This document shows, one piece after another, positions 45,814 to 54,978 of a stretch of 64,000 nt of DNA. The stretch is from Mesorhizobium sp. ES1-4. GTDB lineage: Bacteria; Pseudomonadota; Alphaproteobacteria; Rhizobiales; Rhizobiaceae. Both the position numbers and the translations under genes were made by a program. The first letter of the stretch is position 1, and each line of letters begins with the position of its first letter. The notes beneath the pieces are model-generated. The model had not been told where the DNA came from. It was given only the letters and a program-made list of their open reading frames with translations, and did not search any database. The stretch lies in the NCBI RefSeq assembly GCF_020164745.1, contig NZ_JAIUGV010000004.1, positions 248,001 to 312,000 of the forward strand, read 5' to 3'.

Positions 45814-47691
45814 ATGCTTATCATCAATGACCTTTCGCTGCGCATGGCGGGGCGCCTGCTTCTCGACCACGCCTCACTCACCTTGCCGGCCGGCACCAAA
45901 GCCGGTCTTGTCGGCCGCAACGGCACCGGCAAGACGACGCTGTTCAAGGCCATAACAGGCGATTTTCCCTCCGAGACGGGTTCGATCAGCCTGCCGAAGA
46001 ACACGCGTATCGGTCAGGTGGCGCAGGAAGCGCCTGGCACCGAGGATCCGCTGATCGAGATCGTGCTCAAGGCCGATCTCGAACGCACGGCGCTGCTCGA
46101 TGAGGAAAAGACCGCCACCGACCCGCACCGCATCGCCGACATCCATATGCGGCTGGCCGATATCGACGCCCATTCGGCGGAGTCCCGCGCGGCCACCATC
46201 CTCGCCGGACTCGGCTTCGACGACGCAGCGCAACGCCGTCCGGCCTCGTCCTTCTCCGGTGGCTGGCGCATGCGCGTGGCGTTGGCCGCCGTGCTGTTTT
46301 CCGAGCCGGATCTCCTGCTGCTCGACGAGCCGACCAACTATCTCGATCTTGAAGGCACGCTCTGGCTGGAAAACTACGTTTCAAAGTATCCGCACACAGT
46401 GCTTCTGATTTCGCACGACCGCGACCTGCTCAACCGCGCCGTCAACTCGATCGTTCACCTCGACCAGAAGAAGCTGACCTTCTGGCGCGGCGGCTACGAC
46501 CAGTTCGAGCGCCAGTACACCGAGCAGAAGGAATTGCAGGAAAAGGGCCGGGTCAAGCAGGAAGCCGCCCGCAAGCATATGGAATCCTTCGTCGAGCGTT
46601 TTCGCGCGAAGGCCTCCAAGGCAAGACAGGCACAGTCGCGCATCAAGGCGCTGGAAAAGATGAAGCCGATCTCGGCTATCGTGAACGACACGGTACGGCC
46701 GTTCTCTTTCCCCGAACCTGTGAAGACGGTGGCTTCGCCGATCGTCGCGCTGAACAACGTCAATGTCGGCTATACCGAGGGCCAGCCGATCCTGAAGAAG
46801 ATGACGCTGCGCATCGATGCCGACGACCGCATCGCGCTGCTCGGCGCCAATGGCAATGGCAAGTCGACCTTCGCCAAACTGCTGTCGGGCCGTCTGAAGC
46901 AGGAGACCGGCACCATGACGGTGGCGCCCGGGTTGAAGGTGGCGATCTTCGCCCAGCACCAGCTCGACGATCTGCGTCCCGAGGAAAACGCCTATGAGCA
47001 TGTCCGCCGTCTGATGCCGGAGGCGCCGGAATCGAAAGTACGCGGACGCGTCGCACAGTTCGGTCTCACGACCGAGAAGATGAATACGCCCGCCAAGGAC
47101 CTGTCCGGTGGCGAGAAGGCACGCCTTCTGATGGGCCTGTCCGCCTTCGAGGGGCCGAACCTGTTCATCCTCGATGAGCCGACCAATCATCTCGACATCG
47201 ACAGCCGCGAATCGCTGATCCATGCGCTGAACGAATTTCCCGGCGCCGTTATCCTGATCTCGCACGACCGCCATCTGCTCGAGGCGACCGCCGACCGGCT
47301 ATGGCTGGTCAAGGACGGTGCGGTCAATCCCTATGACGGTGACCTCGAGGACTATAAGACGCTGGTCACCGGCGTGTCCGGCGACCGCCGCGGCAAGCGC
47401 GAGGCGGACAAGGCGTCAAAAGCCGATCGCCGCCGCGACGCGGCTCAGCGGCGCGCCGCCTTCGAGCCGCTGGCCAAGGAAATCCGCGCCACCGAGGCGC
47501 TGATGGACCGCATCCGCAAGCGCATCGACGGCATCGAGGACGAACTGGCCAACCCGGCGATCTACGAAAAGGACCCGTCGACGGCGACAAGGTTGGCCAA
47601 GGAACGCTCGCAGCTAGCCCAGACGCTTGCCGGCCACGAGGAAAAGTGGCTGACCATGTCCGCGGAGTATGAGGAAGGCACGGCGGAGTAG
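45814..47691 (+). CDS. ABC-F family ATPase
   Basis: This 625-residue soluble protein has two ABC domains: Walker A GRNGTGKT (about 34-41) and GANGNGKS (about 346-353), and signatures FSGGWRMRVALA and LSGGEKARLL. Each has a DEPTNYLDL or DEPTNHLDI Walker B. There is a linker with LQEKGRVKQEAARKHMESF between them, and a coiled-coil C-terminus (KEIRATEALMDRIRKRID). ABC-F proteins act on the ribosome E site (EttA/Uup type). This one resembles Uup/YheS-like forms. The start is set where the first domain begins. Confidence 0.93.
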   Translation: MLIINDLSLRMAGRLLLDHASLTLPAGTKAGLVGRNGTGKTTLFKAITGDFPSETGSISLPKNTRIGQVAQEAPGTEDPLIEIVLKADLERTALLDEEKTATDPHRIADIHMRLADIDAHSAESRAATILAGLGFDDAAQRRPASSFSGGWRMRVALAAVLFSEPDLLLLDEPTNYLDLEGTLWLENYVSKYPHTVLLISHDRDLLNRAVNSIVHLDQKKLTFWRGGYDQFERQYTEQKELQEKGRVKQEAARKHMESFVERFRAKASKARQAQSRIKALEKMKPISAIVNDTVRPFSFPEPVKTVASPIVALNNVNVGYTEGQPILKKMTLRIDADDRIALLGANGNGKSTFAKLLSGRLKQETGTMTVAPGLKVAIFAQHQLDDLRPEENAYEHVRRLMPEAPESKVRGRVAQFGLTTEKMNTPAKDLSGGEKARLLMGLSAFEGPNLFILDEPTNHLDIDSRESLIHALNEFPGAVILISHDRHLLEATADRLWLVKDGAVNPYDGDLEDYKTLVTGVSGDRRGKREADKASKADRRRDAAQRRAAFEPLAKEIRATEALMDRIRKRIDGIEDELANPAIYEKDPSTATRLAKERSQLAQTLAGHEEKWLTMSAEYEEGTAE

Positions 47692-47737
47692 GGCGCTCGC
47701 AACTCCTCTTAGGGAGATTGCGCCGCAGCTTGTGGCA

Positions 47738-48025
47738 TCAGGGATGTGGCCTTGTGGTCAATTGCATTCCTAACGCATTCATCACGGCAATCGTGGTTTT
47801 CAGTGTCGGGTTGCCATCGCCGCTGAAGGATCGATAGAGCTGTTCGCGCGACAGTCCTGTCTGCTTTGCGATCTGTGTCATGCCTTTGGCGCGGGCAACC
47901 ACGCCGAGCGCATGCGCGATATACCCGCTGTCTTCGGTTTCGAACGCTTCTGTCATGAAGATGGCGATGGCCTCATCGGAATTAATGTCCTCGGCTGGGT
48001 CGTACGTACTCAATTTTTCAGGCAT
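47738..48025 (-). CDS. HigA-like antitoxin, XRE-type
   Basis: This 95-residue protein has an acidic N-terminal part and a helix-turn-helix (VARAKGMTQIAKQTGLSREQLYRSFSG, about 43-69). It matches the addiction-module antidote family paired with HigB/RelE toxins. It lies one base downstream of the toxin, which is the HigBA gene order. A palindrome upstream of the pair is a likely autoregulatory site. Confidence 0.88.
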   Translation of the reverse strand: MPEKLSTYDPAEDINSDEAIAIFMTEAFETEDSGYIAHALGVVARAKGMTQIAKQTGLSREQLYRSFSGDGNPTLKTTIAVMNALGMQLTTRPHP

Positions 48026-48026
48026 C

Positions 48027-48323
48027 TCATTCGCTCCAATCGCCCGAAAGGCGTTTTGCTGTCTTTATGTCCTTCGTTTGACTGCCTTTGTCTCCACCGC
48101 ACAGCAGTATCAGCACCGTATTGCCGTGCTTGCGGTAGTAGAGGCGGTAGCCTGGGCCATAGTGGATGCGCAATTCGCTGATTCCGTCCCCGACAGGTTC
48201 GGAATCTCCCGAATGACCGAAAGCAAGGCGGTCGAGGCGCGAGGCGATCAATGCACGGGCACGTTCATCTTTGAGCTTCATTCGCCATTTGCGAAAAGTA
48301 TCCGTCTGTTTCAGCTAGAACAT
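48027..48323 (-). CDS. RelE/HigB-like toxin with an amber codon near its start
   Basis: The family fold is present: RALIASRLDRLAFGH, then ELRIHYGPGYRLYYRKHGNTVLILLCGGDKGSQTKDI. From the natural ATG at 48321-48323 the frame reads M-F-stop-L-K-Q-T-D-T-F-R-K-W-R, then M-K-L-K-D-E-R. The third codon is TAG, where GAG (Glu) would be expected. Without suppression, translation would have to begin at the internal ATG 48281, giving 84 residues and losing the first strand, which is likely to weaken or abolish the toxin. Confidence 0.65.
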
Positions 48324-48332
48324 TGGTCTGAT

Positions 48333-48348
48333 GTAGTTTTTAAACTAC
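48333..48348. promoter_or_regulatory. palindromic operator of the toxin-antitoxin pair
   Basis: Arms gtagttt (48333-48339) and aaactac (48342-48348) with a 2-base centre lie 10 bases upstream of the toxin's natural ATG. This is the place where a HigA-type antitoxin usually binds. Confidence 0.55.
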
Positions 48349-48419
48349 GATCCGTCAAGGCTCTTTGCTCGCATTCATCTGGCCCTACACCTCACACGCC
48401 AAAGCCGCTAAACAGGGCC

Positions 48420-50579
48420 ATGAACCAGCACGCGCACCTCCGCATCGGCCATTCCGCCTGCCCGCATGATTGTCCGTCGACCTGCGCGCTCGAGGTCGAA
48501 CTGCTCGACGGCAACCGAATCGGCCGCGTCCACGGCGCCAAGGCCAACAGCTACACGTCGGGCGTAGTCTGCGCCAAGGTTGCCCGCTACGCCGACCGCG
48601 TCCATCACCCGGACCGGCTGCTGAAACCGCTGGTAAGGGCCGGCGCCAAGGGCGACGGCGTCTGGCAGGAAGCGAGTTGGGAGGCCGCACTCGACCTCGT
48701 CGCCGAAAAGTTCATCGCAGCCGAGGAGAAATACGGTTCGGAGACCGTCTGGCCCTATTTCTACGCCGGCACGATGGGGCTGGTTCAGCGTGACGGCATC
48801 GAGCGGCTGCGCCACGCCAAGAAGTATTCAGGTTTCTTCGGCTCGATCTGCACCAATCTCGCCTGGACCGGCTGGATGATGGGGGCGGGCGCCTTGCGCG
48901 GCCCCGACCCGCGCGAGATGGGCAAATCCGACTGCGTGGTCATCTGGGGCACCAATGCGGTGGTTACGCAGGTCAATGTGATGACCCACGCAATCAAGGC
49001 GCGCAAGGAGCGCGGCGCCAGGATCGTCGTCATCGACGTCTATGAAAACGCCACCATGAAGCAGGCCGATATGGGGCTGGTGCTGAAGCCCGGCACCGAC
49101 GGAGCGCTGGCTTGTGCTGTCATGCATGTGCTGTTCCGGGAGGGCATGGCCGACCACGCCTATCTCGAAAAATACACCGACGACCCGAAGGGATTGGAGG
49201 TGCATCTGAAGACGCGCACGCCGGAATGGGCCGCTGCCATCACCGGCCTTGGCGTTGCCGAAATCGAGGCCTTCGCGCGATTGGTCGGCACGACCAAGAA
49301 AACCTATTTCCGCCTCGGCTACGGCTTTGCGCGCCAGCGCAATGGCGCCGTCAACATGCATGCGGCGTCCTGCATCGCCGCGGTCACGGGCGCCTGGCAA
49401 TATGAGGGTGGCGGCGCGTTCCATTCCAATTCCGGCATCTTCAAGCTCAACCAGGATGTGCTGGAAGGCACCAGGATGCGCGATCCCTCGATCCGCTACC
49501 TCGACCACTCGCGCATCGGCCCGGTGCTGACCGGTGCCAGCGATGCGCTCTATGGCGGACCGCCGGTGACGGCGATGCTGATCCAGAACACCAATCCGGT
49601 GAATGTCGCGCCCGAGCAGCGGCTGGTGAAGCAGGGCTTTCTGCGCGACGATTTGTTTGCCTGCGTGCACGAGCAGTTTATGACCGACACGGCCAAGCTA
49701 GCCGATGTCGTGCTGCCGGCGACGATGTTCGTCGAGCATGACGACATCTACAAGGGCGGCGGCAACCAGCACATCACGCTCGGCCCCAAGCTGATCGAGC
49801 CGCCGGCAGGGCCGCGCACCAATCATTTCGTCATCGAGCAACTGGCCGGGCGCCTTGGCGTCGCCGATCGTCCGGGCTTCGGCCATACGGAGCAGCAGCA
49901 TATCGACATCATTCTGGGCAAGCGCGGGCTGGGCAGCTTCGATTCCTTGAAGGAGGAGAAGTGGGTCGACCTGCAGCCGGATTTCGAGACAGCGCATTTC
50001 ATCCGGGGTTTTGGCCATGCGGATGGCAAATTCCGCTTCCATGCCGACTGGACCGGGCAGGCGGCTCCCAACCGGCCCCCGAAGAGCATGGGCCTGTTCG
50101 GTCCGGTGGCGCGATTGCCCGAATTTCCCGATCATGTCGACCTCATCGAGGTGGCCGACGAAGCGCATCCGTTTCGCCTGACGACCTCGCCGGCGCGCAA
50201 CTTCCTCAACTCGACCTTTTCCGAAACCCCGGTATCGAAGGCCAAGGAAGGCCGCCCGGAACTCCTGCTGCATCCAGACGATGCGGCGGCTCTCAACCTT
50301 GCCGACGGCGACCGTGTCGAGATCGGCAACATGCGCGGCGAGGTGGTGCTGCACGCCAGATTGTTCGACGGCATCAAGCGTGGCGTCGTGATCGCCGAAG
50401 GCATCTGGCCGAACAGCGCGCATGAGCGCGGCGAGGGCATCAACGTGCTGACCGGCGCCGATGCGCCCGCACCCTATGGCGGCGCTGCCTTCCACGACAA
50501 CAAGGTCTGGCTGCGCCGGGCACGGCATTTTACCGGGGGAAAACGACCGGAAAAGGCCGAAATCCCTGATCTCGCATGA
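48420..50579 (+). CDS. molybdopterin-containing oxidoreductase with [4Fe-4S] motif
   Basis: This 719-residue protein of the DMSO-reductase/formate-dehydrogenase superfamily has cysteines at about C14, C18, C22 and C51 (CPHDCPSTC, then GVVCAK) for an N-terminal [4Fe-4S] cluster. Molybdopterin-binding domains follow, with a C-terminal MoCo-binding module (RPELLLHPDDAAALNLADGD). No twin-arginine signal or membrane partner gene is adjacent, so a cytoplasmic, single-subunit enzyme is likely. The substrate is unknown. The start at 48420 is chosen at the Fe-S domain. Confidence 0.88.
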   Translation: MNQHAHLRIGHSACPHDCPSTCALEVELLDGNRIGRVHGAKANSYTSGVVCAKVARYADRVHHPDRLLKPLVRAGAKGDGVWQEASWEAALDLVAEKFIAAEEKYGSETVWPYFYAGTMGLVQRDGIERLRHAKKYSGFFGSICTNLAWTGWMMGAGALRGPDPREMGKSDCVVIWGTNAVVTQVNVMTHAIKARKERGARIVVIDVYENATMKQADMGLVLKPGTDGALACAVMHVLFREGMADHAYLEKYTDDPKGLEVHLKTRTPEWAAAITGLGVAEIEAFARLVGTTKKTYFRLGYGFARQRNGAVNMHAASCIAAVTGAWQYEGGGAFHSNSGIFKLNQDVLEGTRMRDPSIRYLDHSRIGPVLTGASDALYGGPPVTAMLIQNTNPVNVAPEQRLVKQGFLRDDLFACVHEQFMTDTAKLADVVLPATMFVEHDDIYKGGGNQHITLGPKLIEPPAGPRTNHFVIEQLAGRLGVADRPGFGHTEQQHIDIILGKRGLGSFDSLKEEKWVDLQPDFETAHFIRGFGHADGKFRFHADWTGQAAPNRPPKSMGLFGPVARLPEFPDHVDLIEVADEAHPFRLTTSPARNFLNSTFSETPVSKAKEGRPELLLHPDDAAALNLADGDRVEIGNMRGEVVLHARLFDGIKRGVVIAEGIWPNSAHERGEGINVLTGADAPAPYGGAAFHDNKVWLRRARHFTGGKRPEKAEIPDLA

Positions 50580-50632
50580 CGCTGCGGCAAGACTCAGCTA
50601 GCCTTCAAGTGCGGCGGACCTGATATCCGCCT

Positions 50633-50671
50633 GGCCGGCGCTATCAGATTACCTCCCAAGCGGCGCCGGCC
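50633..50671 (+). terminator. possible terminator of the molybdopterin oxidoreductase gene
   Basis: Perfect 9-bp GC arms (50633-50641 and 50663-50671) have a 21-base loop and a T-rich tail ttcttt. The loop is long, so this is tentative. Confidence 0.4.
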
Positions 50672-50784
50672 TTCTTTCTGGCGCTAAATTAGCTTTCGTT
50701 AAATTTGAAAGGTCCGCGCTCGGTGGGCGTTAGGGTCTTGCCGTCAGGACTTCGGGCAGGCTTTTGGGTGGTGCGGGGCCTTAG

Positions 50785-50982
50785 ATGCGCGGGCGGAGCT
50801 GGATAAAGGCGTTGCGTCAGGACGAAGCGCGACAGGTACGTGCGCGTATCGCTGAACTCGAACGAAACCTGACCTCTGCCTCGGCTCACACGCGGCAGCG
50901 GCGCCGGGATGCAGGCCACGAACTGCGCAATGCCAAGTTCCGCCTCGACCGTCTCGAAGAATGCATCGCGGCGATGCGCTGA
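50785..50982 (+). CDS. small hypothetical coiled-coil protein
   Basis: This 65-residue charged protein (RQVRARIAELERNL, then HELRNAKFRLDRLEECI) has a heptad-like pattern. No family was recognised. The gap is otherwise empty, but codon bias alone does not decide whether it is expressed. Confidence 0.4.
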   Translation: MRGRSWIKALRQDEARQVRARIAELERNLTSASAHTRQRRRDAGHELRNAKFRLDRLEECIAAMR

Positions 50983-51244
50983 AGAACCAGCCGTCCTGTG
51001 CGGGAGGGCACTGCCACTGTTCACGAAGGCGAGATACGGGCTTCATCCGCCGGCAGCCTTTGTCGGTGGCCGTTTGTTGTCGCGGGCCGTGAGCGCCAAA
51101 GCCCTCCGCGCGAGGATCAGTCTCAGCTTTTTCACTGATACCTTCTCTAATATCGGCCAGGCGGTGCTGGTTTGGTTGCGGCGATTGCGCCGAGGGAACA
51201 AAATGTCCTGCCTTCGGTTGATCCAGCTAAGGAGGACCGCCCAC

Positions 51245-51418
51245 ATGATCCGTTTGCTTCTGGTTGGCACGCTGGCCTTTGTCACCTACCGTGTCGCCCG
51301 CAGGATGATCGACGAGGTGCCCGACAGTGTCGATCCGCTCTTGCTGCCGGCGCCCGCGAACGATCGCAAGGCGCTGCGCCGGCAGTCGGCCGCGATGGGT
51401 GTCGACCCGAAACGCTGA
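51245..51418 (+). CDS. small hypothetical single-helix membrane protein
   Basis: This 57-residue protein has one N-terminal membrane helix (MIRLLLVGTLAFVTYRVARR) and a polar tail. A very strong ribosome binding site, AAGGAGG at 51229-51235, precedes its ATG, supporting translation. The function is unknown. Confidence 0.65.
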   Translation: MIRLLLVGTLAFVTYRVARRMIDEVPDSVDPLLLPAPANDRKALRRQSAAMGVDPKR

Positions 51419-51490
51419 CCTTCCCGTTGCGTCGTATTGGCCGGGCTGCTTCTCGGTTGCGAACAAAGCGGAAACGATGCTTGATGGGCG

Positions 51491-53584
51491 ATGAACCTCG
51501 CCGCCCATGATTCGACCTTTTTGGACTCGACCGTCCAGCCGGCCTATCTCGCTCGGCTGAACGACGCCCAGCGCCAGGCCGTCGAGCATGGCGACGGCAG
51601 GATCGCGGGGCCGCTGCTGGTCATTGCAGGCGCCGGCTCCGGCAAGACCAACACGCTGGCGCACCGCGTTGCCCATCTGATCGTCAAGGGGGCCGACCCG
51701 CGCCGCATCCTGCTGATGACCTTTTCGCGGCGCGCCGCATCCGAAATGGCCAGGCGCGTCGAGCGCATTGCCGGCGAGGTGCTCGGCCGCGACGCCGCGG
51801 TGATCACGGATGCGCTGATGTGGGCCGGCACCTTTCACGGCATCGGCGCGCGGCTGCTGCGCGATTATGCGCTGGAGATCGGCCTCGATCCGGCCTTCAC
51901 CATCCATGATCGCGAGGATTCCGCCGATCTTATGAACCTCGTGCGGCACGAACTCGGTTTCTCCAGGACGGAAGCACGCTTTCCGACCAAAGGCACCTGC
52001 CTTGCCATCTATTCGCGTGCCGTCAACGCCCAGGTGCCGCTTGGTGAGGTGCTGGGGTCCGCTTTCCCCTGGTGCGCCGGCTGGGCCGAGCAGCTCAAAC
52101 AGCTGTTTGCCGCTTACGTCGAGGCCAAGCAGGCGCAGAACGTGCTCGATTACGACGATCTGCTGCTCTACTGGGCGCAGATGACGGCCGAGCCGGAAAT
52201 CGCCACGCATCTGGGCGGACGTTTCGACCATGTGCTGGTCGACGAATACCAGGACACCAACCGGCTGCAGGCGTCGATCCTGATGGCGCTTAAGCCCGAC
52301 GGTGCCGGGCTGACGGTGGTCGGCGACGACGCGCAGTCGATCTATTCGTTCCGGGCCGCCGAGGTGCGCAACATCCTCGACTTCCCCAGGCAGTTCGCGC
52401 AAGCAGCCGACGTGGTGATGCTGGAGCGCAATTATCGCTCGACCGAGACAATTCTGGCCGCCGCCAATGCGGTCATCGGCGAAGCCGCGGAGCGCTTCAC
52501 CAAGAACCTGTGGTCGGAACGCAAATCCGCCGACAAGCCAAGACTTGTGACCGTGCGCGACGAGGTCGAGCAAGCTAACTTCGTCTGCGACACGATCCTG
52601 GCCGAGCGGGAGGCCGGCACCGCGCTGAAGTCGCAGGCGGTGCTGTTTCGTGCCTCGCATCACAGCGGGCCACTGGAAATCGAACTGACGCGGCGCAACA
52701 TTCCTTTCGTCAAGTTCGGTGGCCTGAAATTCCTCGATGCGGCCCATGTCAAGGACGTGCTGGCGGTGCTGCGCTTTGCCGAAAACCCACGCGACCGTGT
52801 CGCCGGTTTTCGCGTGCTGCAGCTGATGCCTGGCATTGGGCCTTCGGCGGCCGGGCAGATCGTCGAAGCCATGACGTCGGCGCTGGACGAGGCGATGGGC
52901 CTGGCTGGCTGGCGCCCACCGCAGCGCGCCGCCGACGACTGGCCGGGTTTTGTCTCGCTCTATTCCGGCTTGCGGGCCGGCGCCAGATGGCCGGCTGATC
53001 TCGAACAGATCAGGCTGTGGTACGAGCCGCATCTGGAGCGCATCCACGAGGATGCGATCACGCGCCGGGCCGATCTGCTGCAGCTCGAGCAGATCGGGTC
53101 GGGTTACGCCTCGCGCGAACGCTTCCTGACCGAGCTGACGCTCGATCCGCCGGACGCGACCAGCGATCAGGCCGGACCGCCGCATCGCGACGAGGACTAT
53201 CTGATCCTGTCCACCATCCACTCGGCCAAGGGCCAGGAGTGGAAGAACGTCTTCGTGCTCAACACGGTCGACGGCTGCATTCCCGCCGATCTCGGCGTCG
53301 GCACCAAGGAGGATATCGAGGAGGAGCGCCGGCTGCTCTACGTGGCGATGACACGAGCCAAGGACAGCCTCAACCTGGTCATGCCGCAGCGTTTCTTTCC
53401 GCACGGGCAGGCGGCGCGCGGCGACCGTCATCTCTATGCCTCGCGCACCCGTTTCATTCCAGCCTCCATCCTTGCCGCGTTCCAGCAGCTTTCGTGGCCG
53501 GCCGCGCAGGCGGCGCAGGGCAGGGCCCCCCGGCCGGAGGTGCGCGTCGACATCGGCGCGCGCATGCGCGGCATGTGGAAATAG
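51491..53584 (+). CDS. UvrD/Rep-family ATP-dependent DNA helicase
   Basis: This 697-residue superfamily-1A 3'-5' helicase has Walker A GAGSGKTN (about 47-54), motif Ia LMTFSRRAASEM, motif II DEYQDTN, motif III GDDAQSIYSFRAA and motif VI VAMTRAK. The STIHSAKGQEW motif is also present. It is close to UvrD/PcrA but shorter at the C-terminus. It probably serves in repair or replication restart. A dapB-like fragment follows 10 bases after its stop. Confidence 0.93.
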   Translation: MNLAAHDSTFLDSTVQPAYLARLNDAQRQAVEHGDGRIAGPLLVIAGAGSGKTNTLAHRVAHLIVKGADPRRILLMTFSRRAASEMARRVERIAGEVLGRDAAVITDALMWAGTFHGIGARLLRDYALEIGLDPAFTIHDREDSADLMNLVRHELGFSRTEARFPTKGTCLAIYSRAVNAQVPLGEVLGSAFPWCAGWAEQLKQLFAAYVEAKQAQNVLDYDDLLLYWAQMTAEPEIATHLGGRFDHVLVDEYQDTNRLQASILMALKPDGAGLTVVGDDAQSIYSFRAAEVRNILDFPRQFAQAADVVMLERNYRSTETILAAANAVIGEAAERFTKNLWSERKSADKPRLVTVRDEVEQANFVCDTILAEREAGTALKSQAVLFRASHHSGPLEIELTRRNIPFVKFGGLKFLDAAHVKDVLAVLRFAENPRDRVAGFRVLQLMPGIGPSAAGQIVEAMTSALDEAMGLAGWRPPQRAADDWPGFVSLYSGLRAGARWPADLEQIRLWYEPHLERIHEDAITRRADLLQLEQIGSGYASRERFLTELTLDPPDATSDQAGPPHRDEDYLILSTIHSAKGQEWKNVFVLNTVDGCIPADLGVGTKEDIEEERRLLYVAMTRAKDSLNLVMPQRFFPHGQAARGDRHLYASRTRFIPASILAAFQQLSWPAAQAAQGRAPRPEVRVDIGARMRGMWK

Positions 53585-53593
53585 CAGAAGCCG

Positions 53594-53728
53594 GTGTCGC
53601 CGCCGCCGATCAGGATCGCCATCGCTGGCGCGCTCGGCCGTATGGGCCGACAGATGGCGGACATGCGCGATGTGCTGGGGCTGAGTGCCCGGGCATGGAA
53701 TTGCGAATATTTTTTGCTTCGCGGCTGA
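53594..53728 (+). pseudogene. dapB-like N-terminal fragment
   Basis: Starting at GTG 53594, the frame reads VSPPPIRIAIAGALGRMGRQM, then loses resemblance and stops at 53726-53728. The IAGALGRMGRQ stretch is the NAD(P)-binding signature of 4-hydroxy-tetrahydrodipicolinate reductase (DapB), an enzyme of about 260 residues. Only about 25 recognisable codons remain, so it is a truncated remnant, and a functional dapB must lie elsewhere. Confidence 0.6.
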
Positions 53729-53855
53729 AAGCCAGCTGAAAGCTTGGGCATGTCATGAGAGTGTTGCGGTGTCACCGCATGTCCGGCCCACGACGGCCGG
53801 CGAGGGAGGAATGCGACGCGGCTTCTCAGCGCGTCGCCCAAATGGAGGAAGTTTT

Positions 53856-54872
53856 GTGACCGGTTTCATCTCGAAGTGTGCCTTGCGCACTGCCGCCTTG
53901 ACGCTTGCCATCACCGCCGCGGGCGCCACAATGGCATCGGCGGCCAGCGAAAAAATTTCCATAATGGTGGGTGGTTATGAAAAGCAGATCTATCTGCCCG
54001 CCAAGCTTACCGAAGCCCTGGGCTACTTCAAGGACGAGGGCCTCGACGTCGAGTTGCTGAACGAACCGGCCGGCGTCGATGCCGAAAACGAGATGCTGGC
54101 CGGCGCCGTGCAAGGCGTTGTCGGCTTCTACGACCATTGCATCGACCTGCAGGCCAAAGGCAAATTCGTCGAGTCCGTCGTCCAGTTCAGCCAGGCGCCC
54201 GGCGAGGTCGAACTGGTTTCCACGAAGCATCCCGAGATCAAGTCGCCGGCCGATTTCAAGGGCATGAACCTCGGTGTCACCGGCCTCGGCTCCTCGACAA
54301 ACTTCCTGACGGAATACCTTGCCGTGAAAAACGGCCTGAAGCTGGGTGAATTCACCTCGATCCCCGTCGGCGCCGGCGATACGTTCATCGCCGCCATGCA
54401 ACAGGACAAGATCCAGGCGGGCATGACGACCGAACCGACCATCACCCGGCTGCTCAAGACCGGCGAAGCCAAAGTCCTTATCGACATGCGTACGATGGAA
54501 GGCACCAAAGCCGCGCTCGGCGGCACGTACCCGGCCGCCTCACTTTACATGCAGACAGACTGGGTCGATGCCCACAAGGATGTGGTGCAGAAGCTGGCCA
54601 ATGCTTTCGTCAAGACGCAGAAATTCATCAATACCCATACCGGCGCTGAGATCGCCGACAAGATGCCGAAGGACTACTATGTCGGCGACAAGGAAGGTTA
54701 TGTGAAGGCCCTCGATGCCGGCAAGGCGATGTTCACCGCCGACGGCATCATGCCCGAGGGTGGCCCCGAGACGGTGCTGACAGTGCTGTCGGCCTTCAAG
54801 AAGGAACTGCAAGGCAAGCAGATCGACCTGTCGAAGACCTACACGACGGAATTCGTCAAGAACGCGAAGTAA
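53856..54872 (+). CDS. ABC transporter substrate-binding protein (NMT1/SsuA-like)
   Basis: This 338-residue periplasmic binding protein has a signal peptide (about 1-30, cleavage near ASAASEK) and an NMT1/THI5-like fold with the motif GGYEKQIYLPAKLTEALGYF. It belongs to the nitrate/sulfonate/taurine transporter family, but the ligand cannot be told. The start GTG 53856 follows GGAGGAA. It is the first gene of a three-gene importer. Confidence 0.9.
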   Translation: MTGFISKCALRTAALTLAITAAGATMASAASEKISIMVGGYEKQIYLPAKLTEALGYFKDEGLDVELLNEPAGVDAENEMLAGAVQGVVGFYDHCIDLQAKGKFVESVVQFSQAPGEVELVSTKHPEIKSPADFKGMNLGVTGLGSSTNFLTEYLAVKNGLKLGEFTSIPVGAGDTFIAAMQQDKIQAGMTTEPTITRLLKTGEAKVLIDMRTMEGTKAALGGTYPAASLYMQTDWVDAHKDVVQKLANAFVKTQKFINTHTGAEIADKMPKDYYVGDKEGYVKALDAGKAMFTADGIMPEGGPETVLTVLSAFKKELQGKQIDLSKTYTTEFVKNAK

Positions 54873-54978
54873 CCGTCTGCCGGCACAATGCACCGCATCG
54901 TGCCGGCAATCGTCTGGTTTTCACGTCCGTCGGCCGTTGCCGATGGCGGGTCTTCGCTCGAACCCGGAGTAGCCCATC

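Noticed and set aside
51227..53431. 734-codon open frame antisense to the helicase
   Set aside because: It lies wholly opposite a UvrD-type gene with all motifs intact and has no family resemblance.
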